Shown: positions 51,200 to 64,000 of the stretch, one piece after another | Layout of the letters: each line of letters opens with the position of its first letter | Numbering within the stretch: position 1 is the first letter of the stretch | Assembly (NCBI GenBank): GCA_947579665.1 | Contig: OX388345.1 | Location: 72,283,454 to 72,347,453 of the forward strand | Source of the DNA: Sympetrum striolatum | Taxonomy: Eukaryota > Arthropoda > Insecta > Odonata > Libellulidae | Length of the DNA stretch: 64,000 nt | Reading direction: 5' to 3' | Made by a program: the position numbers and the translations under genes | The notes under the pieces: model-generated | What the model saw: only the letters and a program-made list of their open reading frames with translations | Databases searched by the model: none | What the model was told of the DNA's origin: nothing

Positions 51200-51870
51200 C
51201 ATATGTTCCGCGAATCCGCCACTCATGACATTTCTTCTCATTTCCACATGCGTGGAGCATTCGTAGACGCAGAAAACTCCTAATTCATCACCCTAATCAC
51301 GCCCCATCCGCGATCATCCTTCCCGGGCAATCACAGCGTACAAACCCCATCGCAGCGGATGAATTAACCCTTCCTCGCCGTCCTCCAATCCAACAACAAA
51401 CCATTAACCTCCCGCGCGTGATCCCCCCACAGACGGACTTCCCCTTTAAAAATTTTCACGGCCCGGAAAATTGGTCAAGTTCCCCGAGACCTAATTACGC
51501 CGAAAATAAAGCGAGGATATCGGGCAATTAAAGCGGGGAACGAGGAAAAATCCCACCCCTTGCGCCACCAGACCGAGAGTCTCTCGTAGTAAAACTGCTC
51601 TCCGTTACGTACTTTAAATGCACTTCCCACTCTCTCTCGCGCGACCTAAAAGCCCCCGAACTAACTTCCCTCTCAATTCATCCCTCCATTTCCGCCACCT
51701 CAAACTCCGTCCTCGATGATTTTAATTACATCACCGGAACCTTTTACGCTTCCGTCGCATAACGAATCCGCGGAAGACGAGACGCGGGAAATAAAAACGT
51801 TCCGCGGAAGGAAAGCGAGTGGAATCAAAACCTTTATTCTCCCGTAATCATTGGAAAGCTGATTCTGTCT
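51200..51870. promoter_or_regulatory. CpG-rich block with homeodomain-type cores, possible regulatory module
   Basis: A GC-rich, CpG-bearing unique block with no long frame, which is unusual because similar blocks here contain open frames by chance. It holds TAATTA at 51492-51497 and 51723-51728, CAATTA near 51525, TAATCATT near 51845, and TTAACC-type sites. Homeodomain cores in an otherwise GC-rich segment fit an enhancer, but this is inference. Confidence 0.28.
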
Positions 51871-54800
51871 CCATGGTGTCTATAACTGTAAACAAACATT
51901 TGAAGGGACAGAGAATCAGCAGCCCTGAGGCCATGTACTCCTTCTTCCGGAGCTGCCTTTCTTCAATTTGAGTGATGTTTAGTATTATTTCATTTCTTAG
52001 AGTCGTTGACTACGGTAGAGGAAGAATTTATGAAAATAATTCTTCTTAATTGAGCCTAGCTATTAAATTCGTTCTCTTGTGATGCATCTGTTTTCGACTG
52101 GTTGATCCGATAAATATTATAATAAATAAGGATTTTGAAGATTAAAATGATACAAAATACTCTTAGAACACATTAACGTTTTGCGGATGATAAACCTTCC
52201 TTCATAACTTTTCGGTGGAGTTGTCGTTACTGCAAAATTCATACTTCTGAATAATAACTTGATTCAAATTTTATCGCAAGCAAGTTTTACAGTGGAATTA
52301 AGTTGATATTACTACTTTTTTTAGGGCATTCCAAGAAGTAAACCAACTTGGTAATATCACGATCCTTTTCCATAAAGCTTACGGGCTGGATAAAGATGTC
52401 GTAAATCTCTTCTGGCGAATTTAAAGACGAAATATACAAAAAATTTTAGGTGTCGAATATAAATTTTTTTCCGTATAGTAGGTAAACTGCAGAACAAAAG
52501 CGACTGCTTTTAAGTGAATTTCACGGATGATCACGAACCATTATCTTATAAAATAAAAGAATTAATAATTTTCTGTTTCTAATAACTATGATCCAAATAG
52601 AGCGAAATATTCATTACATCAAGCAATGTAAATAGCTTCATTCCAACAACAAATTTTCACGACAACCTCCTTTAGCGTAAGCACTGAACTAATTAAGTAT
52701 AACCAAGTAAATGAAATTGAACATTACAATTACCCACTACGGAATTCCTATTAAAGTTTCCACTGCATGCCATAATGAAGTGGTGGCTGCAGATTCAGCC
52801 CAACGACACATGAAATGAAAGGAGGCCCACTCCCTGTCCCAGATGCATCTTTTTGCTAAATCTGCTCCCTCGATGAAGGCAAGTTTCCCTTCCATAAGGC
52901 GCCCACCGCTTCAAAGGGGGACCCAATCTTCTCGCATCTCTCCCGTCTTTTGTCGATTCTTGGACCCAAGTGTCAACCAATCACTCCAGAAAAGCATTAA
53001 CTCCCTCCATCAGCCTCTCTCTCCACTCACGTAGGCGAACGAAGGGGTAGAGGGCGGTTATCACCATGCCAACCGCCAGCCTCTCTCTCAACCATATTCC
53101 TCAATGCTTCCTTTGTGAGTCGCTCTGGAATTCATACTCCGTCACTCGCCGGATACGGGAAGCGGAGAGGAAAGATTTTTGCCGAGTGGATTAACTCGAG
53201 AGTGCGCGGCTCCGATTATTGGACAGACAAACGCGTTTATTAACGAGACCCTTGAGAGAGCGTTACGTTTAACCATCCGCGACGATAAGTGAGCATTCGA
53301 GAGACATTGCGTTTCGATTCGGATGATTCTACAAAGGGTTTTTCCAATGCTTAAAGAGGTAGCGAATTTACGGCCTCACTGTGAAAACTACATAGAACCC
53401 TACATACAAACGATACATATTAGCGGGCAGTCCGAATTAGAAGGATTAAATCCGACTCTAATCCTAAATCGTAAGAAAAGGAGCAACTTCCATTGGTTGA
53501 ACCAACTGGTTTCATAACAGAATAAGCTTTCTTCAATCAACGAAAGGCTTATCTTCCTGTGACGCATTTTACTGATCTTGATAAATAGGCCATGATTTAT
53601 TTGATTTTTTTTGTGCAAAATGGAGAGAAAATCAAATTAAAAATATTTATTAAAATCAATTAAAAAATGTTATTTTTTGAGATTGTATTAAAGATTGAAG
53701 CAATGAGGTATGAGTGATGCTGAACAATGCCATTAATTTGATCTTATCTTAGTGAATGCTCCGAAAAGGGTTATTCATTGAAGTATGATGCCGCACATAC
53801 ATGGACTTTAACCATTAATAGTATTCTGAATCAATAGAGTAAACAAGGGGTACCTAACTCCTCACCTTGTCACCTAACAACCCTCTACAAAACTTTCCGT
53901 TTCAATCAGTCAATCCTACCCACTTTTGGGCTTCGAACTGTACAGTCATACAGACAATGCTTGTTGATACGCAGGTATTCCGCGAAAAAAACGAGAATCA
54001 CAGAAATATGCCCCGGCAATTTCTATACGTTCATCATTATCAGCCTATTCCTTTGGGGATGAAAGCCTTAAAGATTCTAACACTGCTGGGACTATGAGGA
54101 GAGCCTTTATTTATATAGGAGAAAGTAATTCTTCAATCACTGGCTTTCACAAAATTAAAGGTTATTAGGTCCGACGGAAAATTGCTACGCCAAAAGGGAG
54201 GAAAGAAAGTGAAATTAATTTCGTTAAGTAATGACACGCTGTTAGGCATGAAAAAGGATTTAGCGCTAAAACCAGAGCAAAGATTATCCCCGATTCTACG
54301 GAGGTGAACGCATTTTCAAACACGACTTTCTCTTTAATGAAGCGTTAGCTTCGAGTTTTTTTATCATATTATTACATCCTCCGTAGGGGAGTAATCAGAT
54401 ATATTGCGTAACACTAAGCTAACTAATAGAAAAGTTCCCCATGTAAGGAAAAAGCAGTATTCCTTAAAATTAACCTGACCACACGTCTTGTTTTTCCCTG
54501 CTCCCATTCGTACTATTTTACTAAAATAATATTCAAATTAGTTCTAAATCTTCATCACTGATAGATTTTCCTTTGAAAATAAAGGATGAGAACACATTTT
54601 CGCTGAAAAATGTTTACCTTGAGAATTATATGTTACGTTAATAACTAAATGAAAAGGAAACGAATGTTGCATAAAGACCCACACACTCTTAAACCTGATT
54701 AAATATTCTTCAGTAATATCTAACTCCATCTTTATTATAGAAAAAGCTAACTCTATGATATTATTGAGCAAGATACTGGAACATTCCAACGCCGAAGTAT

Positions 54801-54989
54801 AAACATCGCTACTTCTTTCTCGTTAAGATGAGATTACCATCTACAAAACGGCTCAAACTCTTTCATATAATACCTGAACTGAAATAATTATAGTATCATT
54901 CAGAAATTGGGAAAATAATTCGGATAAAAGGTTACTATTCTATATCGATGTACAACTGTTAAAAAACAAATGTACGATGTATCGATGTA
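51871..54989. other. Non-coding stretch with GC-richer block at 52790-53330
   Basis: The block has pyrimidine-rich runs (CTCTCTCTCC types) and CpGs. No exon is supported. Flanks are AT-rich. Confidence 0.4.
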
Positions 54990-55066
54990 CACTCCTGGCC
55001 AAAATTAACGCAGCACCTCCCTAGCGATCCTTACGGCCGGTGCTGCGTTAATTTTGGCCAGGACTG
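54990..55066. mobile_element. Miniature inverted-repeat element of Tc1/mariner type
   Basis: A 77-bp element with inverted repeats CTCCTGGCCAAAATTAACGC and GCGTTAATTTTGGCCAGGAC, one mismatch near the tips, around a ~21-nt centre (55018-55038). It is flanked by TA at 54988-54989 and TA at 55067-55068, the target duplication of Tc1/mariner elements. The CAGTCCTGGCCAAAA-like tip is of the kind seen at Tc1-like termini. It has no coding capacity, so it would depend on a transposase from elsewhere. Confidence 0.7.
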
Positions 55067-55069
55067 TAC

Positions 55070-58000
55070 GTATCAACATTTCAATCTTCAATCTTTAATT
55101 TCAATTTTGTTTTAAAAAACCACGAACGGTAATGCATAAATTTCCTTTACAGGGATTTATGAAAGGGTAAAAAAATTACATTGAATTTCAAGAACAAACG
55201 ACCTATAGTACATCTTATCTGGAATAAAATAAAAATATAGACATAAGTTATATAGAAAAACTTCTATGATAAAAGTAAAAAAAGACATTAAATTATGAGT
55301 GTGTGCATACATAATATACAAACAAATTCATCTCCAAGCAGTACCCTATTTCTTTCCTTTAGGTAATCAAAAGAACGTATAATGCCAAAGGTCGAAGGCT
55401 ACAGCTTTGTTTACTTCAATCATCTCTATCCTAACTCGATTTCTTGATATACTAAATCTCAAAATGAAATTTTATTTCGGTTCTCCGTGACGAGAATCTA
55501 AGCTTCTTACATGCCTTTAAGGTTTCTATCTCGCCTTTCGATGTACTGCGTTATAAAGATCAAAGAAAAACGGAAGAGCAATTACTCAAAGATACGTTTA
55601 CGGCAAAACTCAATATTTGATTGGAAATTCAAGTATCACAGTAAAAATCTCTAAAGAAAAAGATCGTCGTGTATCAAATTCAGTAGTATGCATTGATGAT
55701 GCTCAAAAACTTCGCTTTTATCCTTTATTCATTCCCCATGAAAATTAACTCTACCTCCTAAATTCGCTGATAGACATACAAAGAATATGGTATTTATCAT
55801 TCTGTTTAAAACTAAAATCGAAAAAACGAAAAGATGATTTCTGAACGAAATTTTGATTCTAATGAATCAAGATTAAAAAATATATTCAAAACACCCAAAT
55901 CCAACACAAACAAATATATCGTACTTAAATATACTACGGAAACGAAATTTTCGAATCCGAAATAGTTTCCAAATTAATCTAATACGTGCTTATATTTTTT
56001 CTTTTTCCAGAATCTGCGTCAATATTTTATTTTTCAAGTGAGATTTACTGAAAAAAATTGTCAAAAGTGAAAAATTTAATACGTTAAATATTCAAAGGTA
56101 CGTAGTGCATTCCAAATTAGTCAACACATTATAAAATTCTGAACAATTATAGTTTACGTTTATGTGGTCTCATTCACTCATAAAAGACACCTGCAAATGC
56201 TGAATTACATGAAAAATTTAACTTCGAAGTTTTTATGCAGCATAACATTAGAAATAGAATTTATAATGCTCAAATTTTCAACTGAAGTAAAAGAATAATT
56301 CATGATACAAATAAGATAGGGTATAAAAGTTCTTTTAGTTTCCTCTGCACATACAAGTATATAAAATAGAATAAAAGAAATATCGCGTTATTTTAACGTT
56401 ACACTAAATCTGGACGTGGAAAACAATGCATGGCATCATTCCATATTCCAGATTAAAAATATAAAACAGCTTCAAACTGTTCAATTAGTTATTACTTTAA
56501 AACTATTTTACGATATAAACAGAAATGACTCAGCTCAACTCCTTCATAAATATTGTAAATTATGTTTAAGGTATATTGTGGCAATAACATCACGCTGGAA
56601 ATAAATGTCACAGTATCACTGACACTAAATAGATTTCAAATGAATATTTGAAATAAATTTTGTATTGCTTTTCCGAGCCTGGTATCTCGTAGTTACTACA
56701 TCCCGAAGTCCCTCATTATCTCAGTTTAAATTGTAAATTAGCGTAGTTTGTGAACAATTTTAATTGAGGAAGGGTTTGTTGAACGTTCTGCTGTTATATT
56801 CGTAGAACAGTGAAGCGTTGTTTGTGTTAGTTGTTAAATGTAGAGTAAGTTAACGTCACCTTCGTCTTACCAACTAAACGCACTCATTAAAGTTAAATAA
56901 ATGAAAAAGTTACAATTTATGTATCAAAAACTTCAAACTGGAAACCAAATAACTCTCAGCTAGTCCCTCCCTCACTGATAACTTTCTGTTATGTTATGAA
57001 ATTCATTTCAATTGAAGTATTGAAAGAAAACTTATATTTGTTTCCTGGTACCTCATCGTTACTTCATACTTAAGTCCCGAAATATCTCTCACAACGCGCC
57101 ATTGTTCCTCTTTCAATCTCTAGTACTCCGATCACCCTTGGTTGCACTTTCCGCGGTCCAATGACGCCTGACCTCCGCTGGTAACGACCTTTGAGAATTT
57201 TTCCCCGAGCAGTTATTTTAATGAAGAGGGTTTTCGAGCACTGATGCCAGCTCTTGCGGAAAGTTGCATGCAGATGAAAGTTTATCTTTAGCGAGCTAGT
57301 GTAATGAGGACGTCCTTGTTCGCATCGTGCTTCATTTCTGTTCTACGGAAGCATCGCGAAAAATTGCACTTGGCGGGGTAAAAATACAGGCATTAGTTTC
57401 AGCGTGTTTGCACCACCGCGCGGGTCCGAGAGAAGTAAACAGGTGACACGGAGATTGGAAAAGTCCGCCCAGCTTCTCTTCCAATCGCTCTCTACGTCAT
57501 CCACTAAAGAAGTTATCTACTTTTTTTCACGGGTAACAATTTTTAATCCAGATAACACTTCGCCTGCGATGGAAGGAAAATGATTTTTTACCAGAATGAA
57601 ATTGGCTTCTGGATGAAAATTCGGCGAAATTTCGAATGGCTGAAGTTAGGTGAATCAGAAATACTCCAAAGTTTTAGCAACTACCAATTAATTAGATTGA
57701 TTTCGTCAACGCTCTTAAAAAACAAGAAACTTCGACCTACATGTTTGCAATATCAATCTACTTATAATTTAAAGATAGGTATTATATTTCTTTCTCAAAA
57801 TCAATCATGTTCAGTAAAATATTTTCCGGCAATATGGAACTCATTATCATGCTGTTAGTGATAAGCAATCCTCGTGACATCTCAAGAAATCTTAGTATCG
57901 TTAAGTACCGGTTTCAGGTATAAGGACGCTCTGAAGCAACATTAGTCACCACTGTTAAGTTTTCTTTCAACTCCTCGAATAGCCCCAAAATTTTGTTTTA

Positions 58001-60713
58001 TATTACTTTTATTTCCATAAATAATAATTTAAATATTGAATTATTTCTTATATAAAGCTAAATTTTAAATTATGATTGAAATAATCATTTACAGAAATTT
58101 GAAATAATTCTTACGTATATATTTAATTAGAAAGTCAAAAAATAAAAGGTTTACTGTAAATAACAAATAACAATTATATATACTGAATTGTTTTTGACGA
58201 TCTTCAATTATCTTTCCGATATTCAAATATTTGTGTACGCATTATAATTAGGCCCTGAGGCGGTTGCATAGTTCGCTGAATTAAAAATCCGGCCTTGGCA
58301 CTTTACATAAATGTATTACCTGAATGAATGGCCGTAATCTATTACGTAAATGAAACTTTGAGCTCATGGAATTGTAATAATGTAAACTAATTTAGAAATA
58401 TAAATAATAAGTGTAATTTCTTCACAGCAATAAAACAATTAGGTACCTAAGATATGTCGGCAATATAAAATATCCAATTATCCGTTACTGTATTACACAG
58501 GAAGGTAATTGAAAAAAACAAAATGTCCATGTAAAAGAGTCACGTCCCACTACGAATATTTTCCATGAAGCAAAAAAAAGGCCTTTCATTTGTTGCAGGT
58601 GTAAGCTTTAAAGTTTCCAAAATCTCAGTTACCCGAGCGAGACGAATATAATTAAACCGTTTACCACTCTCGAGTCGGCTCAGGAAGAAAAGAGTAGGAA
58701 AAAAATATAGGAAGGGAGAAATTTTGGGAAGAGGTTACGTTGAAGAAACATTAGAACAAACGGCTCTATGAGAAACGAATCTAAAGAGGAGGAATCAAAA
58801 CGTTTAACTGAGAAGGTAGAACTACTCTCAAAGAAACATGCCATTCGGAAACCCCTAAACACAAAAATGAATTAAATCGATGGCGATTACATAATAAGCC
58901 AAAATTGGTAGAGGATTCTGTGAAATCTGTGCATCAGACTTTTTTCAGTCCATTTATCATTGAGATCTGTGGAAGAAAGTAGAAATTTTGATTTTCTGAA
59001 GTTGTTCATTATTTCACTGTTTTCTATTTTTTTATGAAAATCCCCTTCGTAACTATACATTCCAAAGGTAAATTCTCCGAAGCTGAGGCTCTAGAAATTT
59101 CCTTTATTTGTCTCATATGTTACTGGAAATTGTCTTTTATCCTTGATATTAATACTAAAACATGGTAACCCTAGACTAGGGTTGGGAGACAATTTTCATC
59201 ATCGGGCTGCATGTACTAGCATGAACCATCCGGCCACAAGAGAAACAGGAAGGTTGCGCTAGAAACAACAGCGCCAAACATGGGTGGTGCATTGTCTGTA
59301 TTCAAACACGTTAATAAACAGCAAACATGGAAAAAGGGGTATAGCCTCCATGTTAACTTAGGTGGAATACTTTCCCTACTTCTTCCACGTCAAAAAATAA
59401 TCGAGATCCGAGAAATTACGTCTTCTTGTTCCAGATAATGATGAAAAATCTGCTTTGAACGTTCAAAAAATAACAAAAAATTTTTAAAAACTTGCATTTC
59501 CATTTAAAAATATTTATTTCTATTTACTCCTCATGGTCCACAAAATATTTTAATCAACCTAAAAAAACTATGGTGGAGGAGTAAATAAAGCAATTGGAAC
59601 AAAACTGTTAATGAATTAGAGGTTTAAAAACTCTCCATAAGGTTTCCTCATTTTGTTTTCCTTCTACCCCAAAAAATGTAAAAGGACCAAGTTAAAAGCA
59701 AAATATTAATGTACCAGGAGCTATTTATTTGTTTTTACTTATTTATTCAGATTTGTTTTTAGTATTTTTATTTATTTATTACCCAGAATTGGTCTACTGA
59801 GCTGATTAAAATGACGACTAAATTATGGAGCAGATAAAAACTACGGGTATTTTAAAAACATTTAGATAAAATGAACGAATATTTTAAGCCGAAGAAATTA
59901 TTCAAGTCACTAATCCGGGCCTTTCTTAAGCTTTGCCGCTTCTCACTTTGAACACAAATCACCTCTTTATCTTACTATCCCTCACATAACCCTTTAAACT
60001 ACTCCTGCTCTACGGTACAGCACCTTCATCTTCGTCTCCCGCGGTAAAGGGAACTGCGAGCAGAGATGGAAAGACAAGCGCCTCCCCTAGCCACAACCCG
60101 GCAAACACAGAGATCTTTCGCGGACCCCTCATACCCATATAACCATTCGCCCTTCACACGGCCTTGACCCTCTCCTCACCCCGCGACAATCACGTGATTG
60201 ATCGGTACGAGACCCGCGCTTTTTATTCACTTTTATTTTTGGACCACTATTTTCTTTCCGCAGAGGGCGTTTTTATTGATGGATCACTGTCATCGGCTCC
60301 ATTTATAGGGGTTTTATCGGACGATGTCCGACGAAAGACTGGAAGAATAATGGAAGTTAGAAGGAGAAAGAATGGTGATAGGTGAAAGGGACGAAAATGG
60401 AAAATGGGTGGGGCGAAACTTGGTTGACCACGAGTCCGTTATGTGCCCTGTTTTTTCTTCCAAAATTACTCGTGTCCCTCCCACGCGCCGAAAACGAGAT
60501 ATCCTGTAATTTCCTCAGCGGGAATGAAATCTGAATGGAAAAGACGACATGTGTCACTTTCTCCGTATACTTCTGTCAGTGCAGTATTTAGACAGGTCGG
60601 TTGGAACCACAAACCCTCCAAAGTTAGCCAAAAAAGGCCTTGGGAGAGAATGCATAAATAAATAAGGCAATTTTCTGTGTAACTACCTGATTAACTTAGA
60701 CAAATCTGCGATC
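55070..60713. other. Long mostly AT-rich non-coding stretch
   Basis: GC-richer blocks lie at about 57060-57480 and 59990-60620. TATAAAAG occurs at 56322-56329 without an initiator. AG|GT junctions near 57918 and 58590 are followed by poor donors. No gene is supported. Confidence 0.4.
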
Positions 60714-60800
60714 TATTTATTTATTTGCCAATTTATCACATACAGCTATGCAGCCAATTTAAAGTGACTATATAACAAATAACATTAAAAAGGAAATAAA
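60714..60800 (-). repeat. Dispersed LINE-like 3' end, copy 2
   Basis: Partner of 48007-48100, same orientation, and similarly lacks any coding part. The two copies are diverged by roughly 30%, indicating old insertions. Confidence 0.45.
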
Positions 60801-63800
60801 TAAAAAATAAGAAAAATCCTACGATAACATCTTCTGCAATAAAGATAAGGCTAAAGACAATATAAAAGTAATTCTTCAAGGATTTTTTTAGGAGTGGAAT
60901 AAAAAGTGAATGGAAACATCAGAAAATAAAAATGACGGTAGAGGGAATTAGGGAAAGTTGGACATATCAAGGAGCCTTGAGCAAGAAGGCGAAGATAAAT
61001 ATGAAAATATAATCCACATATCCATAACTATGAGGAAAAATTATAATTTCCTATAAGTAATTAAATGGAGAAAATATGGGAAATTATGAAAACTATGAAA
61101 TGAATAAACGAGGTGACGGAGGGAGATTAATTTACCAATCCTTGACATAATAATAACGCATGCATAGGTACAAGTAATGAGGCTTAAATGGGTGAGGAGA
61201 GAAGGTGTTTACCTTAGTTTTTCTAACTAAGAATGCTAAGAGAGGGTTACGTCCGCTTGACGCCAGCAAAATGACCCTATGGTAACAACTTTTCGTAGCA
61301 ATCAATTAGAAAGTTGAATGCATTTACTAAGAATCACTAATGCCTCTGAAACTTGAATTTCCTTGGATAATGAGCAAGACCGAGACAAATATGGACAAAA
61401 TATACATATTCTTCTACCCTGTAACAAAATAAAAATGAAAATATTCCATCTCAAAATTATACTTATACATACACATAAACATACTTGTACAGAGTGAAAA
61501 GTATAATAAAGAAAAAGCCTTTGAAACTTCTTTGATAATTTTGAAGAAGCGACTAGCACAAGTTCCGAGTAATGCCGTTACTTTGGGAACGTTTTGAAGA
61601 ACACTTTATTCCAAGTAGTATCAAACGATATTTTTGTATTACATTTTTAGGACTTTCGTGAAAGAAATACTCGTAGTATCGTGATCAAGATAATTGAAAG
61701 AATGATATTCATAAGAATTAAAAAATCGACTAAATTCCCTTTTTTTACGATACATAAAATTCAAAAGGTATAATGATTACGTAAGCTACTGAGTTTAAAG
61801 AGGATGTACCTTTTCCTTTGATGGCAAATATTACGTAAAAGAATCCTTGAGCTTAATTGGAAAAAGCGAAATCCTACCATTGATGGAATAACCCGCAAAA
61901 CCTTAACGAAATAAATGAGAAACCGTAACACGAATTGAAGTAAAATACAGCGTCTCGGTCCACGACGAATTTCCATGGAATCTTCCACTTATTAGATAAC
62001 TTTTTCATGGAAATCCCTTCCTCAATGCTACTACCAAGAGGCCTGCAGCGCTACACAAATGACCCCCTTGGGGGCTGTTAGTTAGACTTGGGGACTCGGT
62101 GATTCAAAGCCTCTGACAGCCCTAGTGAGGGGTCAGACGAAAGTGGCAAATTAAAGCTAGAGTGCGCCATTACTCTTCTCATTTGAATTTTAAAGCCATT
62201 ACGTGTAGCTACGAGTTATCGCAAAATTTGAATAACGAAAAGCGGCACGTCTTATCAAGTTATATCGCAGACGGATCTTATCATATTTTAACTTCAATGA
62301 AAAAAGGGATTTGTAATTAATTTTGGTAAAATTACGGCATTTTATGGCACTAAATTTGGCAAATTAAAGCTCAATTTGGTCCCCCCAGCTGATCTTCTAC
62401 CTCATCTTAACATTATAAATAATGACTTAAAAGATAAGGGTTTAGTGAAAGTCAGTAGTATACAGTGAAGATATATGGCTTGATAAATAATGAACAAACA
62501 ACAAAATTAATCTAGATGCTTAATTAAGTCTATCATCTCCTCACAAAAACCATAGGAATGTAAATCTAAAATAAATTCATAATCACCAGAGTAATATTAC
62601 GTCATTAAATAATAGGAAAATTTCTATGTAAATCAAAGTGAAGACGATTTGTAATGTAAGTTGCATTTGAGCAAGGAAATATGATAATTGAACAGTTTCA
62701 TTATTAAAAATATTCGGCAAATAATTATTTCTTTTAAAATAGGTTGCCAAGCCAAAACGAAATTTACTTCGATTAGGAAATGGAATGAAGCAAAAGAGAA
62801 CTTTAAACCGAAATATTTCTAATGTAATTAATTCTTCATTGCAGCGTCTTATCATTGATATTAGAGTACAAATTATCCGGAAATACTGCAATCACCGCAA
62901 CCACCAAATTGCATATTAAACCTTAAGCATGTAGAAAGATTAAAAGAAAATATCGACTTCCAAAACATCATAACGGTTTCCGTGGACTTTAAATTTGGAA
63001 AACAAATCATCCTGCATAATTCTATATGATAATAAAAAATAAAAGTTTGATGATTCACACTAAAACGGTTGGATATCAAAAGGATAGAGTGACCTAATTC
63101 CGAAAAAGGAAAAACAAAAGAAAACATCCAGAATACTCTTTAAATATAAACATTCTTCGGTGAAAATATCCCTGGGGTGGCCTAAGCTGCGCCAGATAGG
63201 TTAAACTACGGGACGCTCGTGGTCACTCCATCCATAGCAACGGAGTCATTAATTGGCATTACGTAACCGAATCCGCAACCGTTTTATTCAGGTATCTGAG
63301 GCAAATGCATCGCAACACTGGGTCAACACCGAATAATCTGCAACTCTGGCATCGCGACCTGCTTTGAAAACGTTTTCCGAGGAGATTCCAAAAGTTTTTC
63401 GGTGAAGGTTGAATGCTTTTACTGTTAAAGACAGCGAACAACAAATACTGCTGCAGAAGAAGATAGTATTAATCAATCGTGTGATAGAAACAATTTCTCA
63501 CAAAGTGTACTTCAGCTTCTCACAAAGAATATTTTATACGAAACCATAGAAACGACAACTTCCATAATCCCTCTTCTATTATTTATTTCATTAAATAACT
63601 GAGATACCGCATATAATTCACAATTTAGGCATTTTGTAAATGAATAGTGTAAGTCTATGGGACTCTCATTTACGAGGATTTGAGTACCAAATACAAGAAA
63701 AGTTGAACTTGCTAATTTGGTCTTGGTGACTTTGACTCAGTAAAACGATTTTATTGATACAAATATTACGATGTGAAACTAAACTCGCCATATTTAAATT

Positions 63801-64000
63801 AGATTGCATTTGGAATTGAAAGCCCACGTTATGGGATGCACCATACTATGATTTGCATATATACAAAAATTTAACAGCTAGATTCAATATAAAAATGTAT
63901 AAATGGAGATATGTATGGCATGTATAGATTCGCGCTGTGGATGCTGATGGGATAACTTGCTTAGGATATGGAGATATGTTACTCTGGTGACGAGGATAAG
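60801..64000. other. AT-rich non-coding stretch
   Basis: No gene is supported. TGGCAAATTAAAGCT occurs twice (62144 and 62357). A GC-richer patch at 63170-63400 is open on the minus strand but unrecognised. Confidence 0.4.

Noticed and set aside
62144..62371. 15-bp direct repeat TGGCAAATTAAAGCT as a target-site duplication
   Set aside because: The 200 bp between the copies has no terminal structure or tail, and an AT-rich 15-mer can recur by chance.

Overview
This window looks like nuclear DNA from an arthropod, most likely an insect with a large, repeat-bearing genome. It is AT-rich (roughly two thirds A+T by eye), has no operons or ribosome-binding-site architecture, and has no open frame longer than about 150 codons. 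None of the open frames resembles a protein family I know. Microsatellites, foldback elements, tRNA-derived fragments and LINE-like 3' ends are scattered through it. Species cannot be named from the sequence alone.

The window is best read as a gene desert or the interior of one or more very long introns. Two places on the minus strand look like exons. One is a terminal coding exon at 2200-2308, with a stop codon, a strong acceptor behind a ~200-nt pyrimidine tract, and a downstream AATAAA. The other is a 68-nt segment at 22375-22442, with a good acceptor and a GTGAGT donor. Their reading phases are compatible, so they could belong to one minus-strand transcript with a ~20-kb intron. The 22442 acceptor is followed directly by GTGAGT, so it could instead be a recursive splice site inside a long intron.

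Layout. 1-110: degenerate tRNA-like fragment on the minus strand. 1880-2520: candidate 3' exon, 3' UTR and polypyrimidine tract. 7466-7616 and 36502-36685: two members of a foldback, SINE-like family, one keeping tRNA T-arm/B-box sequence on both strands. 8986-11186: a ~1.1-kb repeat present twice in tandem; each copy has 14-bp terminal inverted repeats (the second less perfect), two 317-bp sub-units with internal hairpins, and CA/TA microsatellites. 20930-21420: CpG-dense island. 22375-22442: candidate exon or recursive splice site. 27590-28540: diverged satellite with an alternating two-type structure. 30175 and 35552: two CTCF-like motifs in the same orientation. 41154-41369: 114-bp tandem duplication. 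54990-55066: miniature inverted-repeat element with TA target duplication, of Tc1/mariner type. 48007 and 60714: two copies of a LINE-like 3' end; 11325 and 25241: another such pair.

Between these lie alternating AT-rich stretches and GC-richer blocks of 0.3-0.7 kb spaced every few kilobases. Several blocks carry clusters of TAAT homeodomain cores, which would fit cis-regulatory modules around a developmental gene. That reading is inference. No gene function can be assigned with confidence anywhere in the window.
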